From assembly GCA_018136815.1 (NCBI GenBank), contig CM030943.1:363975-427974 (forward strand): a DNA stretch of 64,000 nt, given 5' to 3'. The translations under genes were made by a program, and so were the position numbers. This document shows, piece by piece, positions 9,594 through 19,211 of the stretch (position 1 is the stretch's first letter; each line of letters starts with the position of its first letter). The stretch is from Isochrysis galbana (Eukaryota > Haptophyta > Isochrysidales > Isochrysidaceae). Below the pieces are notes generated by a model. The model was not told the DNA's origin. It saw only the letters and a program-made list of their open reading frames with translations, and did not search any database.

Positions 9594-11047
9594 CGGCGAG
9601 GGGCGAGACGGGGGGCCGCGGGGAACACGTAAGCCTCCAGACGAGGGGGCGGCGGGCGGGCGGCCCAAGGGGGGGGGCGGGGGGGGGGGGGGAAGGAGGA
9701 GAGGAGCGAGAGAGAGAGAGAGACGGGAGGGGGGGGGGGAGAGATGAAGGGGAGGTGGGAAGGGAGAGAGAGAGAGAGCGGATGAAAGGCTTCTCTTCTC
9801 TCTCTCTCTCTCTCTGTTCCCCCCCCGCGCGTCGTGATCCCCGTCGGAGATCAGGGCGCGGCGGCAGTGTGCGGAGGGGGGGGGGAGGGATTACAGAGGG
9901 GATCGATCCGGTGCGAGAGGGAGGGAGAGGTGGCGGGGGAGGTGGGGAATCCGACCTCTCTTTACTTTAGAGAGAGAGAGTGAGGGCAAGCGGGGGGGGA
10001 GAGGGGCGGCCGCCCGCTCGTTGTCTCTCTCTCTCTCGCTCGCTGCCCTCAGCGCCGAGGGGGGGGGGGGAAGGGACCTCTCGTCGAGAAGCAGAACGGC
10101 CCTTACAGCTCGCGCCGCGAGCAGTCCTCGAAGAAATAAATGACTGCGCCCCCCGATACCTGCCACAAGGACGTCTTGAGTCTTGAGCCACTCCCTTCCT
10201 CTCTTCCTCCTGTCGCCAGCCGCCCCCCCTCGCCCGTTTGCTAACGCAAACGGGGCCCGTTTCTTACCGCACTCCATCGGGGGGGGTGCAAACCCCCCCT
10301 CTCCCTCTCTCCGTTCTCCTCCACCTGTGTCCCTGCGGCGCGTCGCCATGCGGCGCGCCACGGCCTGCTCTCATAGGTCCTTTGGGGGCTCCCAGAGTGC
10401 CAGCCAGGGCAGCTCAGGGGGCAGTGGAGGTTGGGGCTCAGCCCCTGCCCCTGGCCCCTCCTGCCTCTCCCACGCTTGCCTCGTTGGCCATGGGAGCCGC
10501 CGAGAGGCATCTGTCTGCCTGGCGACCAGGGAAGGGGGGGTGGGGCAGCTCGAGGGCAGGCCCACGCAGGGCGTGGGAGTGCGAATCACGGCCCGCGCCC
10601 ACTAGGGGTCTGGACCAGTGTGGTGATTGCCCAGCCCCTGCCAAAGGGCAGGGGCTGTGGGCTGTGTTTGATTGTTGATTGTGCGGGCCCACCCCTGGGG
10701 GTGTCCGCGATGGAGAGAGGGGGCGGCGCAAGGCCCCTATTGACCCCTATTTATAAAAGTAGGTTGAGGGAAAGAAGGGGGAAGGGCGTGGCTACTAGAG
10801 TGAGTCCCATAGCCGCGAGCGAAGCGAGAATAAACAAAAATATGTTGACATAATCTACTAGCCTGTCGCCACCTCTATCTCGTCGCACGACAAACATGAG
10901 CCTGTTCGTGGATAGCTCTGCTTACAGGAAATCCATAAGCACACGCCCTATGACCAATCCGGTTCCAAGGATTTAAATCATGCCAGTGCCTACGACGCGA
11001 TGTGCACTTCTCATTAGAAATCGCCGCGGCACCTGTGCGTCCGCAGC
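9594..11047. other. Low-complexity gap between two minus-strand genes
   Basis: 9600-10060 is G-rich with GA and CT tracts and probably includes the PDI promoter and 5' UTR. 10060-10860 is GC-rich and holds frames with no recognisable domain. 10860-11047 is probably 3' flank of the farnesyltransferase gene. No gene is supported. Confidence 0.5.
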
Positions 11048-12341
11048 CTATGCCTTGGCAGTGTTTCGCTGACCAAAGTGACGGAGAGCCGTCTCAACTT
11101 GCTCATTCACGACGTTGAAGACGGGATTGACGAGCCTAACGCCTTCGATCCACTCGCGCGGTACACCTTCGAGCGAGTGCGCGGAGGCGGCAATTGCGAG
11201 GCCCGAAAGCGAGTAGCATGTGTGGTAGTAGTCACGGCCCTTGCCTGGCTTGTCGCGCAGACCGCCATGCGGCGTCTGGGCGCACACGAGAATATAGTCA
11301 AGCAAGCCAGGTGCATGGTACAGATCAACGTCAGCCGCGAGTTGGCCTAGACTGCACAACACTGTCTGCACGAGCGGGAAGGCACCGCCTTGCCAGAACG
11401 AGTAGCACGAGTCGACGAGCTTGTTCGTGCGACCCTGAAACCCGCCCGAGTGAGCCATCTGCCGCTGGCAAAGCCAAGCCACGAGTGATTGCAGCCGCAG
11501 CTTGTGTGCCTCGCTTAGCAAAACCAGCGCAGCCAAACCTGTACCACCAGCGGTGCGGAAGGGAGAGAGTCGGGGTCAGTGGCCGCGCGGTGGCCCTAGC
11601 GACAAGCCGGCAAGGCCAGGCACCGCGGGACGCACCGCAAAAAGTGTAGCCCCCGTGCGCCTCCTCCCCCGGTGTGGCTCCGATCCCGCCTTCATATGTT
11701 TGGCAGCCGAGCAACCACTCAGCCGTGCCGGCTGCCAGGTGCTCGTCTAGCTCGCCCGTGAGCGCAGCGACAGAGAGGGCGCAGTACGCGCCGCGCACAT
11801 CGACCTCGCCGTCATCATGCATAGTGAATGCGCCATCCGCCCTCTTCATCCTCAGTAGGAAGCTGCGGAGGTTTGCTCGCTGAACCGTCGCATAGGCTTC
11901 AGGCGTTCCGAGGCTAACCAGCGTGTTGACTGCTGCGTACGTGGGCGCCAGATGGGCGGACTGGCCGGGATGCGGCCCGCCACAAAAACCGCCGCTTTCG
12001 GGATCAATGCATCTTCCGAGGAAGTTGACGATTGCTGCGGCGAGCGCCTCGCCAGGGGGAGAGCCGAGTATGACCATCGAGTGGACGATCCAGTAGGCGA
12101 TCCACGGCCGTGATGCGTCGAGGGACGCGTAGCCCGGGCCTAGGGTGCACACACCGTCGCGGAGATAAGCGAGATGTGCTGATGTGCCGAGCACGACACG
12201 CGTGCGCTCGAGAGTGCCCTCCTCACTGTAGAAGAGGGAGAAGAGAGCCGAGCACTCGGCCTCGACCTCCGCCTGCTCAGCACTCGAGCATGAGTGAGGC
12301 AGCTCGGGCGGCGCGTCGGTATGCACGCCCGCCACCCACAT
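11048..12341 (-). CDS. Protein farnesyltransferase subunit beta
   Basis: Zinc-dependent subunit that, with the alpha subunit, transfers farnesyl to CaaX-box cysteines of small GTPases and other proteins. Two exons: 11636-12341 and 11048-11538, with a 97-bp intron (GTGCGT donor, TACAG acceptor), giving 398 aa. Family motifs run in order: SRPWIAYWIVHSMVILG, CIDPESGGFCGGPHPGQSAH, YEGGIGATPGEEAHGGYTFC, then GGFQGRTNKLVDSCYSFWQ, GGLRDKPGKGRDYYHTCYSL. The zinc ligands are visible: Asp and Cys in VDSC and His in YYHTCYSL. The GRxNKLVDxCYSFWQ and DKPGKxRDxYHTCY wording separates it from the geranylgeranyltransferase I and Rab types. The start at 12341 (MWVAGVHTD) fits the usual length; earlier frame is low complexity. 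Confidence 0.94.
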
Positions 12342-12595
12342 GGTTGGAGGTGGGGTTGTTGGGCAGAGAGGGCGGTGCCGGCGGCCGTCTCGCGCGCCGA
12401 CCCCGCGCACGCGGACGACAGAGAGGGAGAAAGAGGCTAGCTCTACGTCTCTCTTATAAAGAGGTGTGTATGTACACCGAGAGGGAAGAACTTGGGCGGA
12501 GAGGAGGGGCTGTCTTCTTCTTCTTGGGGGGGGGGGGGGAGGGCAAGCCTCAACCAGCCTCTCCTGAGAAGGCACGTCTAGAGGTACTACGAGTA

Positions 12596-12634
12596 AATTT
12601 TAAATTTTTAACAAATTTTTATGGGTCGCGGCGC
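12596..12634 (+). repeat. Short dispersed repeat, copy 1
   Basis: TTTTTAACAAATTTTTATGG followed by GTCGCGGCG recurs at 24918-24955. It is an AT-to-GC junction shared by two otherwise unrelated places, suggesting the edge of an element. Confidence 0.6.
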
Positions 12635-12707
12635 CAACCCTCACCTTGAATACACTATTTAGTTGAGTATTGACTATGACTACATGAGATTTGCTCTAAT
12701 TATGTCT

Positions 12708-12738
12708 TGATTAATGGCCGAAGGCTGCTAATCAAGGT
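12708..12738. repeat. Small hairpin in AT-rich DNA
   Basis: CTTGATTA and TAATCAAG form perfect 8-bp arms around a loop that contains a second stem (GCC/GGC). It lies in an AT-rich 12640-12780 patch that also has imperfectly inverted GAGTATT...AATACTC words around it, so it may be the core of a small foldback element. Confidence 0.5.
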
Positions 12739-12888
12739 ATAATTAATAGTGGCGAGCCCATGACTAAAATAGTCATAATACTCGACTACGGCTGGCGCTG
12801 GCGCAGCACGCACAGCACATTGCGAACGCCCGCTCGCCTGGTCACCGACATGCACCAACGCTCACCGACCTACCACACTTACTACTTA

Positions 12889-13335
12889 CTACTCATACTC
12901 GGCTACATCCACCAACTCATCGACAAACGCTTCCCCAGCCTTGCGAAACTTCTTAAAATACCTCTCTCGGATCGCAGCCATCGTGGGCATCGAGGTCTTC
13001 TTATTAAAGTGGATGCGCGTTAGCACGGCCAGCCTCTCGGGCATCATGTTGGGGTCGGAGATGCGACCTGCTAGCGAGAAGATTTGCTCCACATTGGCCT
13101 CGTGGTGCAGGTGAGAGGCACATTGCTTAAACACGCAAAAATGCAAGGGGAATCGGTCGCGAACAGACCACATGAGCGCAAACTCGTTGATGATGCCCTC
13201 TTCGTCCTTGAACTTTTGGATGATGTCGTGCGCCAAGGTCTTCCACTCGTCAACCTCTTCGCACACAGCGTCGACATCGTGCGTCCCCGTTGATTGAGAA
13301 CTCTGAGCCGATGCATCGATCACATATTTGTGCAT
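12889..13335 (-). pseudogene. hAT transposase remnant (C-terminal dimerisation region)
   Basis: 148-aa frame. The segment FPLHFCVFKQCASHLHHEAN followed by VEQIFSLAGRISDPN matches the hAT C-terminal dimerisation motif, in which a hydrophobic FP..L...A start leads to the (E)R.FS.AG signature. The DDE catalytic core and N-terminal zinc finger are missing, so this is the tail of a once longer transposase. The adjacent 13318-13700 repeat cluster may be the element's subterminal region. Confidence 0.72.
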
Positions 13336-13700
13336 GGTTCACATATTTACTGCATATTTGGGCGCGTACATGGCGTACGGAGGGGGTTTACATACTAATT
13401 ATGGACGTTACGCCGGGGGGGGAGGGTCGCAAGTGGGAGTTCGCGAGAGCGCGCGGGGCGAGAGGAGGAGCGAGAGAGAGGGAGAGGGAGAGGGAGAGCG
13501 AGAGCGAGAGCGAAAGAGAGCGAGCGGCGAGGGAGAGGGAGAGGGAGAGGGAGAGCGAGAGGGAGAGCGGGCGGAGTGGGAGCGGCAAGGGAAAGGGACA
13601 TTCTTTCACTACATATTTTCTACATACTTGGGCGGATTTCCTACATATTTCGACATATTTTTACTACATATTTGGGCAAGAAAAACTACATATTTCTACC
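13318..13700. repeat. ACATATTT(GGGC) repeat cluster with GA tract
   Basis: At least nine ACATATTT-like words, several extended to CATATTTGGGC, occur at 13321-13370 and 13605-13697. A GA-rich tract at 13460-13570 lies between. The cluster directly abuts the hAT transposase remnant. hAT elements carry short subterminal repeats that the transposase binds, which would explain the array. Long frames here are GA/CT artefacts. Confidence 0.65.
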
Positions 13701-13991
13701 TAGGCCTATACACTATGCACGAGAGCCACACACCAAGACACCACACACGCCGTGTGCCATGTCGATATCACTCGGTGTTCCGACTAGCAAACAAAGACGC
13801 CTCTAGAGTAGTATCCTTCGCAGATTTTTGTAGATCACCGTGCATTTTCCCTGCGGGCCCCAACCCCAACAAGAGGTCCCCTCATACTCTGTCAGCTTTG
13901 CTGCCTCGGACTTCGTGTTGGCATACGCCGCCAAAGTTTTGAGATGTTGAGCACCCCACATTTTGAGGTCAAACGGATAAAGGTACCCAGC

Positions 13992-14632
13992 TTTCTAGGA
14001 CCAGTCCTAGAAACTAGGACGGACTTTGCTAGGTGAGAACATGAGCATACCATGTTATTTTGTCCCAAACCTTGGCTATTGAGTTACCACATGCATGTCC
14101 TCATTAAATGTTCCAAGTGTACCTAGGCACCATTCCCTCAGCAACACCAAGTTTTGTGACGTGTCTGCGGGTCACCTGGTCGGAATTGCTGCTTGTCCTA
14201 GAACCGGGAGAAATGGAAATGGCTGATACCACCCAATGGGGAGCTCTTCTACCCATGGTCCCCAGGAGATGAAAAATGTTGCTTTGACTGCCCTCTTTGA
14301 GACCTTCAGTGACCACCAAGCTTGGTTTTGTCATCTAAGTGTCCAATCCGCTAGCCTACTGCTCCAAAGGGTCTAAAATAAAACTCTTCTGGTGCGAGCG
14401 GACGCCCGAGTGCAGCACCGCATGCTGAATGTGGTAGCAAAAGTAAGCAAAGACAAGCTCCGCAGAGTTGGTCATGGGGAGAGCTAAGGTTGAATGGGTT
14501 GTGGAGATGGTTTGCTCCAGGTGATGGGATGTCTCATAAGCTCACCATGGGCTACAATGAAGGCATGATCGGCAGAGTCCTAGAAATCCAAGAATTTTCT
14601 AGGACGTGGTCCTAGTTTCTAGGACGGAATTT
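13992..14632. mobile_element. Element bounded by TAGGAC palindrome pairs
   Basis: 13992-14029 contains GTCCTAGAAACTAGGAC, and 14594-14632 contains its reverse complement GTCCTAGTTTCTAGGAC. Each is preceded by another TTTCTAGGAC and followed by GGA and a T-rich stretch. The roughly 565 bp between has lower GC than its surroundings and no supported ORF. I infer a small non-autonomous element. Confidence 0.5.
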
Positions 14633-14828
14633 TTTGTCCGCAAAATCTGCTGCCAAGGCCAAGGCACAAGGCACGCAGATTTTGGGCAAAATTTTGATTT
14701 TTTTGGTGATGCATGCGTGATGCGTGTAGACTCTGAAGCAACTCACCCAACACCCAACACCGCCAGGGGCCAGGAGCATGGCCAGCTCTGCATCCTCCAA
14801 CTCCTGCGCGGTGAAGGGGCGCGTCGGC

Positions 14829-14928
14829 NNNNNNNNNNNNNNNNNNNNNNNNNNNNNNNNNNNNNNNNNNNNNNNNNNNNNNNNNNNNNNNNNNNNNNNN
14901 NNNNNNNNNNNNNNNNNNNNNNNNNNNN
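14829..14928. other. Assembly gap (100 N)
   Basis: Exactly 100 N, a usual placeholder for a gap of unknown length. Frames read through it are meaningless. A CAG/TGCAGATG-type repeat directly follows, which may be why assembly broke. Confidence 0.99.
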
Positions 14929-16284
14929 CAGCTCCGGCTGCAGGTGCAGATGCAGATGGTGCAGATGCCGCCGCCACTCAACAGGCCTGATGATGCGGCC
15001 GGCGTGACCACTGAGACGGTGGTCGCGCATCCAGTGGCTGCCCCGCCCGCTCGTGCTGCCTCATCCTTGTCTCCACGCCGCTCTGGTCGCCGCCAAGGGC
15101 GCGGCCGCGACGACGCTGGCTGCTCACATGAGGAAGAATATGAGGCCGATGATAGCTGCGCCCACCGCTCGAAGCGCCACTGCTCACGCCGGCCGTGAGC
15201 CGCGGCTGTATTACTTGCTTCGCGGCGCCGCCCTTCCGCGGATGCAACGGCCGCCACGGGATCATAGACAAGTGCGCCGGCGCCTCGAGCTGACGCTCGC
15301 CACCTTGTCCACCATGCCCGTGCTCCCAGGCACTAGACTTGGTCGCACGTTGCATGCTGGACCAAAACTTGAGCTGACGTTCGCTGACATCCTGGGACTC
15401 TCGCCTCCCTCTCTCATCTCTTACTGCCTCTCTCCCTGCTCTTTTTGGCCTCCGCCCCCTCTCTCCACCTCTCCACAGCCACTTCTTTCTCTCCCCTCCT
15501 CACCGTTCAACTCCCTCCCTTGTCCGTCTCCCGTCAAAGCCTTTCACCTTGCTCCAAGCCGCTGTTGCATGGCGAGATGCGGCGCCCTCGCACGTACATG
15601 ACGTGCCACGCCCTCTCTGTCCGGCGGGGTCGGAAGCCCACGCCCTGTGCTCATTGGTTCGTTCCCGGGGTCCGGGAATGCAGACGGGCTTGCATGTGCA
15701 ACGCACGTGCCTCATGCTTGCGCCAATAGCACACAAGGCGGTTTGCTAAGTATTCGAGCGCACCGTTGCACCGGTGATTGGCTCTCCCGACCGCCGTCCA
15801 AACGGCCAGCCTTCATCGAACTCCATGTGTTCCCAAACGGCCAGCCTTCATCGAACTCCATGTACTCTATACCCCGTATGTCCATGTTTGCGAAAGGAGT
15901 TCGTATGCTCCAGGCGTTTCGTTATCCTCCACCTTATCTTTGCCGTTTCACACGGCCGCAGTCACCTACTGCTCAGCATGTAGGCAGGCGCGCATCGTGC
16001 GCGCATGATGCCCAGGCATGCATCGCTGATTGCCCCTCGTGGCCTCGTACCAGGCCAAGCCCTTCTTGTTGCCATTTAGCTACTTGTGGTTGGCTACTTG
16101 TTGGTTTTGCTGCTTGTGGTCGCGTGCATGCAAGGCGCCACGCCCAACGCTTTGCCTTGCCCCCATCACGCTAAGATAACCCTGCTGTACACGTGTTGTG
16201 TGCGCCGTGTGGAATACGGTGTAAGTGCTCAGCTTAGAAAATAAGAAATAAAAAATCTGCCTAAAAGTTCCGGGCTAACACATA
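14929..16284. other. Gene-poor stretch
   Basis: About 1.35 kb with no frame I can support. It includes the 35-bp tandem pair listed separately at 15798-15867. Confidence 0.4.
15798..15867 (+). repeat. 35-bp tandem duplication
   Basis: Two adjacent copies of a 35-bp unit beginning CCAAACGGCCAGCCTTCATC, differing only near the end. Simple recent tandem duplication. Confidence 0.85.
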
Positions 16285-16583
16285 GAGGTCGTTTGCCTTC
16301 ATTTGGTACCCCTCGTTTCCAAATACGCGATGCGGGGCCACCACGAGGGAGTCCCAGTCCTAGGGGCGGGACGGCGAAGGAGGGTGAAGGCGCGGGGGCG
16401 GCCCCAGTCTCGGCCGCGTCACAGGTACCCCTCCTGCCCCTGCGCCCTGTCCCTGCGCCCCTGCTCTCCCTCTTTGTCGACCCCACCTCTCCCTCCGCCC
16501 CCTCGACTCCGGAGTGCTCCTGGAATGTGATTCCCGCCCGAGGTCGTATGCCTTCGTTTGGTACCCCTCGTTTCCAAATACGC
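16285..16583 (+). repeat. 44-bp direct repeats flanking 210 bp
   Basis: 16285-16329 and 16540-16583 share GAGGTCGT.TGCCTTC.TTTGGTACCCCTC and GTTTCCAAATACGC. The GC-rich DNA between is unrelated to either side. The pair lies directly upstream of the interrupted ORF at 16649 and may mark an insertion boundary. Confidence 0.75.
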
Positions 16584-17013
16584 TCCCGGTACAAAAAAAT
16601 CTTCTAGTATTTGAGTAAAGGCAGACACCCATCTCACAGTGCTCAACCATGTCTACAAATGGAAGGGCGCCTGCTGATATAGTACTGAAGCGATTGGAAT
16701 GGATCAAAAAAAAGATGGACGAGAACTTTAAAAAATTCATCACACCTCTCTTTCCATATGCCAATTCTAAAACTGCCATGCAGGTTATAGCGGAAGCATT
16801 GGACAGCATCAGCCCGCCGCCGCCGGTTGGGGGCTCCCTGGCCGACCTAAGTTTGTTGACGTACACTGAAGAATGTAAGTTCTTATTCAATGTATTCAAT
16901 TTCAAGCACAATACGAAAATTGAAGACACCTTACACTCCATTTGCGAGATTGATAAACCATTTACATTGGTTTATATTAGACACACTCTCTTGAGCAATA
17001 AATTCACTGAGAA

Positions 17014-17029
17014 AACAATCCTCGATATG
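17014..17029 (+). repeat. Target-site duplication, left copy
   Basis: AACAATCCTCGATATG, identical to 18205-18220. The two copies flank the LINE exactly, as expected from target-primed reverse transcription. Confidence 0.95.
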
Positions 17030-18204
17030 TCTCCCCGCTAGATGGGAAAACGGGCTAAAAGGCCCGAAGTATATGGAATACCCACTAGCGGATGAATACA
17101 CGCTCGGCGACAAAACACCACTCGACCGCGTTACAGTTTCAGACATAACACGAGCACTAGAGGAGAAAACCCTAGGCAACACGCCCCAACCGGCACGTGA
17201 GGCATGGGCACGAAAAATCGACCTAACCCAAGAAGAATGGAAACACGTGGCCAGCCTATACACTTTGCCCCTACTGAAACACACAGACAAACACCCACAC
17301 TTCAAGCACATCACCCACAGGAGACTGGGAACACGAAACCGCTTCAATATGGCGACCACGAAGAAATGCAGACTATGCGGAAAACATCAAGAGAGCTCGA
17401 TCCACCTGGCCAGATGCCCCGCCACAAAACAGATCTTTGCTACTATAGAAGCAGCAGCAGGATTCACCCCGGAACACAATAGGACGGCGATACAAGAAGT
17501 GAAGGACAAACTGTTCGTATACCCGAGCACACCGACGCCCGATAGCCTCAGAACCCTATACTTGATAGCATGGAGATTTATAATAACTGACTTCTATAAG
17601 GTCGAATATGACAATTACACTTTTCACCACATCCCCGTCATCGAACGCACCCTGACCAGATTCACATTCCTCGTACGCGGCCTCGAATCCTCGAACAAAA
17701 CTTCGCTAGCGCGCACCAAGCAAGCCTCCCGAGGCAGAAGGCCAAAGATCAAGGACGCACGGGACCTTAGCGCCCCGATATTCATAGTGAACACCAAAGG
17801 TGCCCTCGCAATGAACACAAACCTAACCTTGGTGGCACAAGCTCTCGACATGGCGGAAAAACTAGCCTAACCTTCCAACAAACGCCGCACCCCGCGCACT
17901 CATGATCCCACGTCACAGGCCCAATGCGCAACACAGGCCCAAACCCACCCTCATGTGCCACCAACCACGAGGACCGCAAGAAAAACCGATCGTCCGATGG
18001 AGCGAGAGGAGGCCGAGAAATCGACCATCGGAGACCGGTACACGCCGCCTGCCACTGGAAACCCCGAACATGGAGCCCCTAAGTAGAGCACGAGGGGACG
18101 AGCCGCAAGGCGAGTGTAAGGGAGTATTAAGGGACGCGGGCGTGGCTGTCGGGAGAATGTCGCAAGGCCGCGAGCGCGGAGTGAACATTAAGAAGTTTTT
18201 TTTT
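17030..18204 (+). mobile_element. LINE (non-LTR retrotransposon) family 1, 5'-truncated insertion
   Basis: 1175 bp between perfect 16-bp target-site duplications. It contains the C-terminal 265 codons of a LINE ORF, a roughly 330-bp 3' UTR and a terminal TTAAGAAGTTTTTTTTT. 5' truncation is typical of incomplete target-primed reverse transcription. The perfect duplication suggests the insertion is recent. Related pieces lie at 3471-3690 and 29640-29935, and a sister family at 7327 and 20512. Unusually, the sense strand ends in T, not A. Confidence 0.93.
17073..17870 (+). CDS. LINE ORF, C-terminal part after the reverse transcriptase
   Basis: 265 codons open from 17073. The key motif is CRLCGKHQESSIHLARC (C-X2-C-X8-H-X3-C), the CCHC zinc knuckle found at the C-terminus of many LINE polyproteins. 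Before it lie REAWARKIDLTQEEWKHVAS and KHITHRRLGTRNRFNM, linker regions after the RT domain. After it come LYLIAWRFIITDFYKVEYDN and IPVIERTLTRFTFLV, shared with the family 2 copies. The RT and endonuclease domains are lost to truncation, so the copy is inactive. The start is not a real initiation site; it is only the first Met in the surviving frame. Confidence 0.85.
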   Translation: MEYPLADEYTLGDKTPLDRVTVSDITRALEEKTLGNTPQPAREAWARKIDLTQEEWKHVASLYTLPLLKHTDKHPHFKHITHRRLGTRNRFNMATTKKCRLCGKHQESSIHLARCPATKQIFATIEAAAGFTPEHNRTAIQEVKDKLFVYPSTPTPDSLRTLYLIAWRFIITDFYKVEYDNYTFHHIPVIERTLTRFTFLVRGLESSNKTSLARTKQASRGRRPKIKDARDLSAPIFIVNTKGALAMNTNLTLVAQALDMAEKLA

Positions 18205-18220
18205 AACAATCCTCGATATG
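18205..18220 (+). repeat. Target-site duplication, right copy
   Basis: Identical to 17014-17029 and immediately follows the T run that ends the LINE. Confidence 0.95.
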
Positions 18221-18417
18221 AGTCGTGACGTTCTGCTGGGTACAATGAAAACTTATGTCAATTTGGAATTAATTCCCCACCTCCAAGAATTGTTAGAAGG
18301 TGTCGATTCGGGTTCAGCTTCCCAAGTAAAGATTGAAAACAAAAGGCCGCTTATCGGTTCGGGTTCAGCTCCCGTAAAGATTGAACCCACAAGGCCCAGC
18401 AACATCAAATACAAAAA

Positions 18418-18446
18418 AGCTCGGTCCTAGGACACCGGGCCGAGCT
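18418..18446 (+). terminator. Hairpin over the stop codon of the interrupted ORF
   Basis: AGCTCGG (18418-18424) and CCGAGCT (18440-18446) form 7-bp perfect arms. The loop contains the palindrome TCCTAGGA, which itself includes the stop codon TAG. Some giant viruses end mRNAs at palindromic hairpins just after genes, so this may be a viral-type 3' signal. That role is inference. Confidence 0.45.
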
Positions 18447-18602
18447 CACCATGAGGGCGCTCCTGCGAGCAAGAGGATGCATGGTTACTAGTGCGTGCCC
18501 CCCCTCGATGAAAATTCCAGCGGCCTCCTCGTCACGCATGACGTGGCCGCCGTGCAGCCGCATGCAGGACCTCTCCTCACACTTGTCTTGAAAGGATCGT
18601 CT

Positions 18603-19211
18603 TCAATGAGTGCATTGTATGTATACCGCCTCCTCGTGTGTCAGCTTGAACTTCTTTTCGATGTCGTAAAAGCTGTGGTACGGGTCAATGTACCCCTGCT
18701 TCTTTTCGAGCATGAGGTAATGCCTACCGGTCTTATCAATGGCGTAGGGATACGGAAAGTCGTTCGCTCCTACAGGCGATACGAATGCGACGATCTCGTC
18801 GACGGCCTCAAATTCGAACACTTCGATGCCCACGAAGACGTACTTGAGGTCGCCGATGTAGAAGAGCAAAGAGTTCCCTGCTTCATTGAGCTTGTTCACT
18901 CTGTCGTACCCTCCTGACAATACAGTCAATGGGCAGAGGTGGCTGATGCCAACAAACACATCCTCGCACACGAACGCGTGATGCGAGGCTTCGCCGTGTA
19001 CATCGACCAAGTGCCTACCGTCATCGCGCTGTGCAACGGACGCGACAAAGCCCACGCCGCCATTGTCACGGGTCGCGTACTTTTGGACACCGGGTTCAGG
19101 GGCGAGAATCCTTCGCCAGTGCTCTTCGAACTCGTGTATACCTGGGTCTCCCGTCTCAGGTGTGGGAGAGCCATGGTAAAGGAGAGACAAGGCAAGGTCT
19201 CTATGTGTCAT
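18603..19211 (-). CDS. Giant-virus-type conserved hypothetical protein
   Basis: 202 aa, single exon, start at 19211 (MTHRDLALSL). The order of blocks is YATRDNGG, a variable middle with FVCEDVFVGIS, NEAGNSLLFYIGDLKYVFVG, then EIVAFVSPVGANDFPYPYAI and DKTGRHYLMLEK. From memory this block series (DNGG; GNS-L; YVFIG; VSPVG-ND-PYPYAID; YYLM-E) belongs to a hypothetical family widespread in nucleocytoplasmic large DNA viruses of protists. Function is unknown. No intron, and lower GC than host genes. It lies beside the interrupted ORF with a 170-bp gap, convergent. Together they suggest a viral integrant or a captured gene. A database search is needed for the family name. Confidence 0.72.
   Translation of the reverse strand: MTHRDLALSLLYHGSPTPETGDPGIHEFEEHWRRILAPEPGVQKYATRDNGGVGFVASVAQRDDGRHLVDVHGEASHHAFVCEDVFVGISHLCPLTVLSGGYDRVNKLNEAGNSLLFYIGDLKYVFVGIEVFEFEAVDEIVAFVSPVGANDFPYPYAIDKTGRHYLMLEKKQGYIDPYHSFYDIEKKFKLTHEEAVYIQCTH

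Larger units (their letters stand above)
16649..18430 (+). pseudogene. Unrecognised ORF interrupted by a LINE insertion
   Basis: An AT-richer ORF begins at 16649 (MSTNGRAPADIV) and reads to the LINE junction at 17029. The same frame resumes at 18221 after the element, ending at 18430. Without the insert and one duplication copy it would be 196 aa, with frame preserved. The product is mostly helical and hydrophilic. Its C-terminus has two near copies of a motif of the form SGSA..VKIE..RP (18310-18400). VKIE fits the SUMO-site consensus, and KRP/KKAR look like nuclear signals. I recognise no family. Base composition differs from neighbouring host genes and matches the adjacent virus-like gene, so viral origin is possible. 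With the insert, only a 130-aa product ending in PR is made. Confidence 0.7.

Noticed and set aside
10183-10853. Overlapping GC-rich frames (140-146 aa)
   Set aside because: Both strands are open with no domain or conserved wording; compositional.
14606-15257. ORFs spanning the N run
   Set aside because: They read through unknown sequence.
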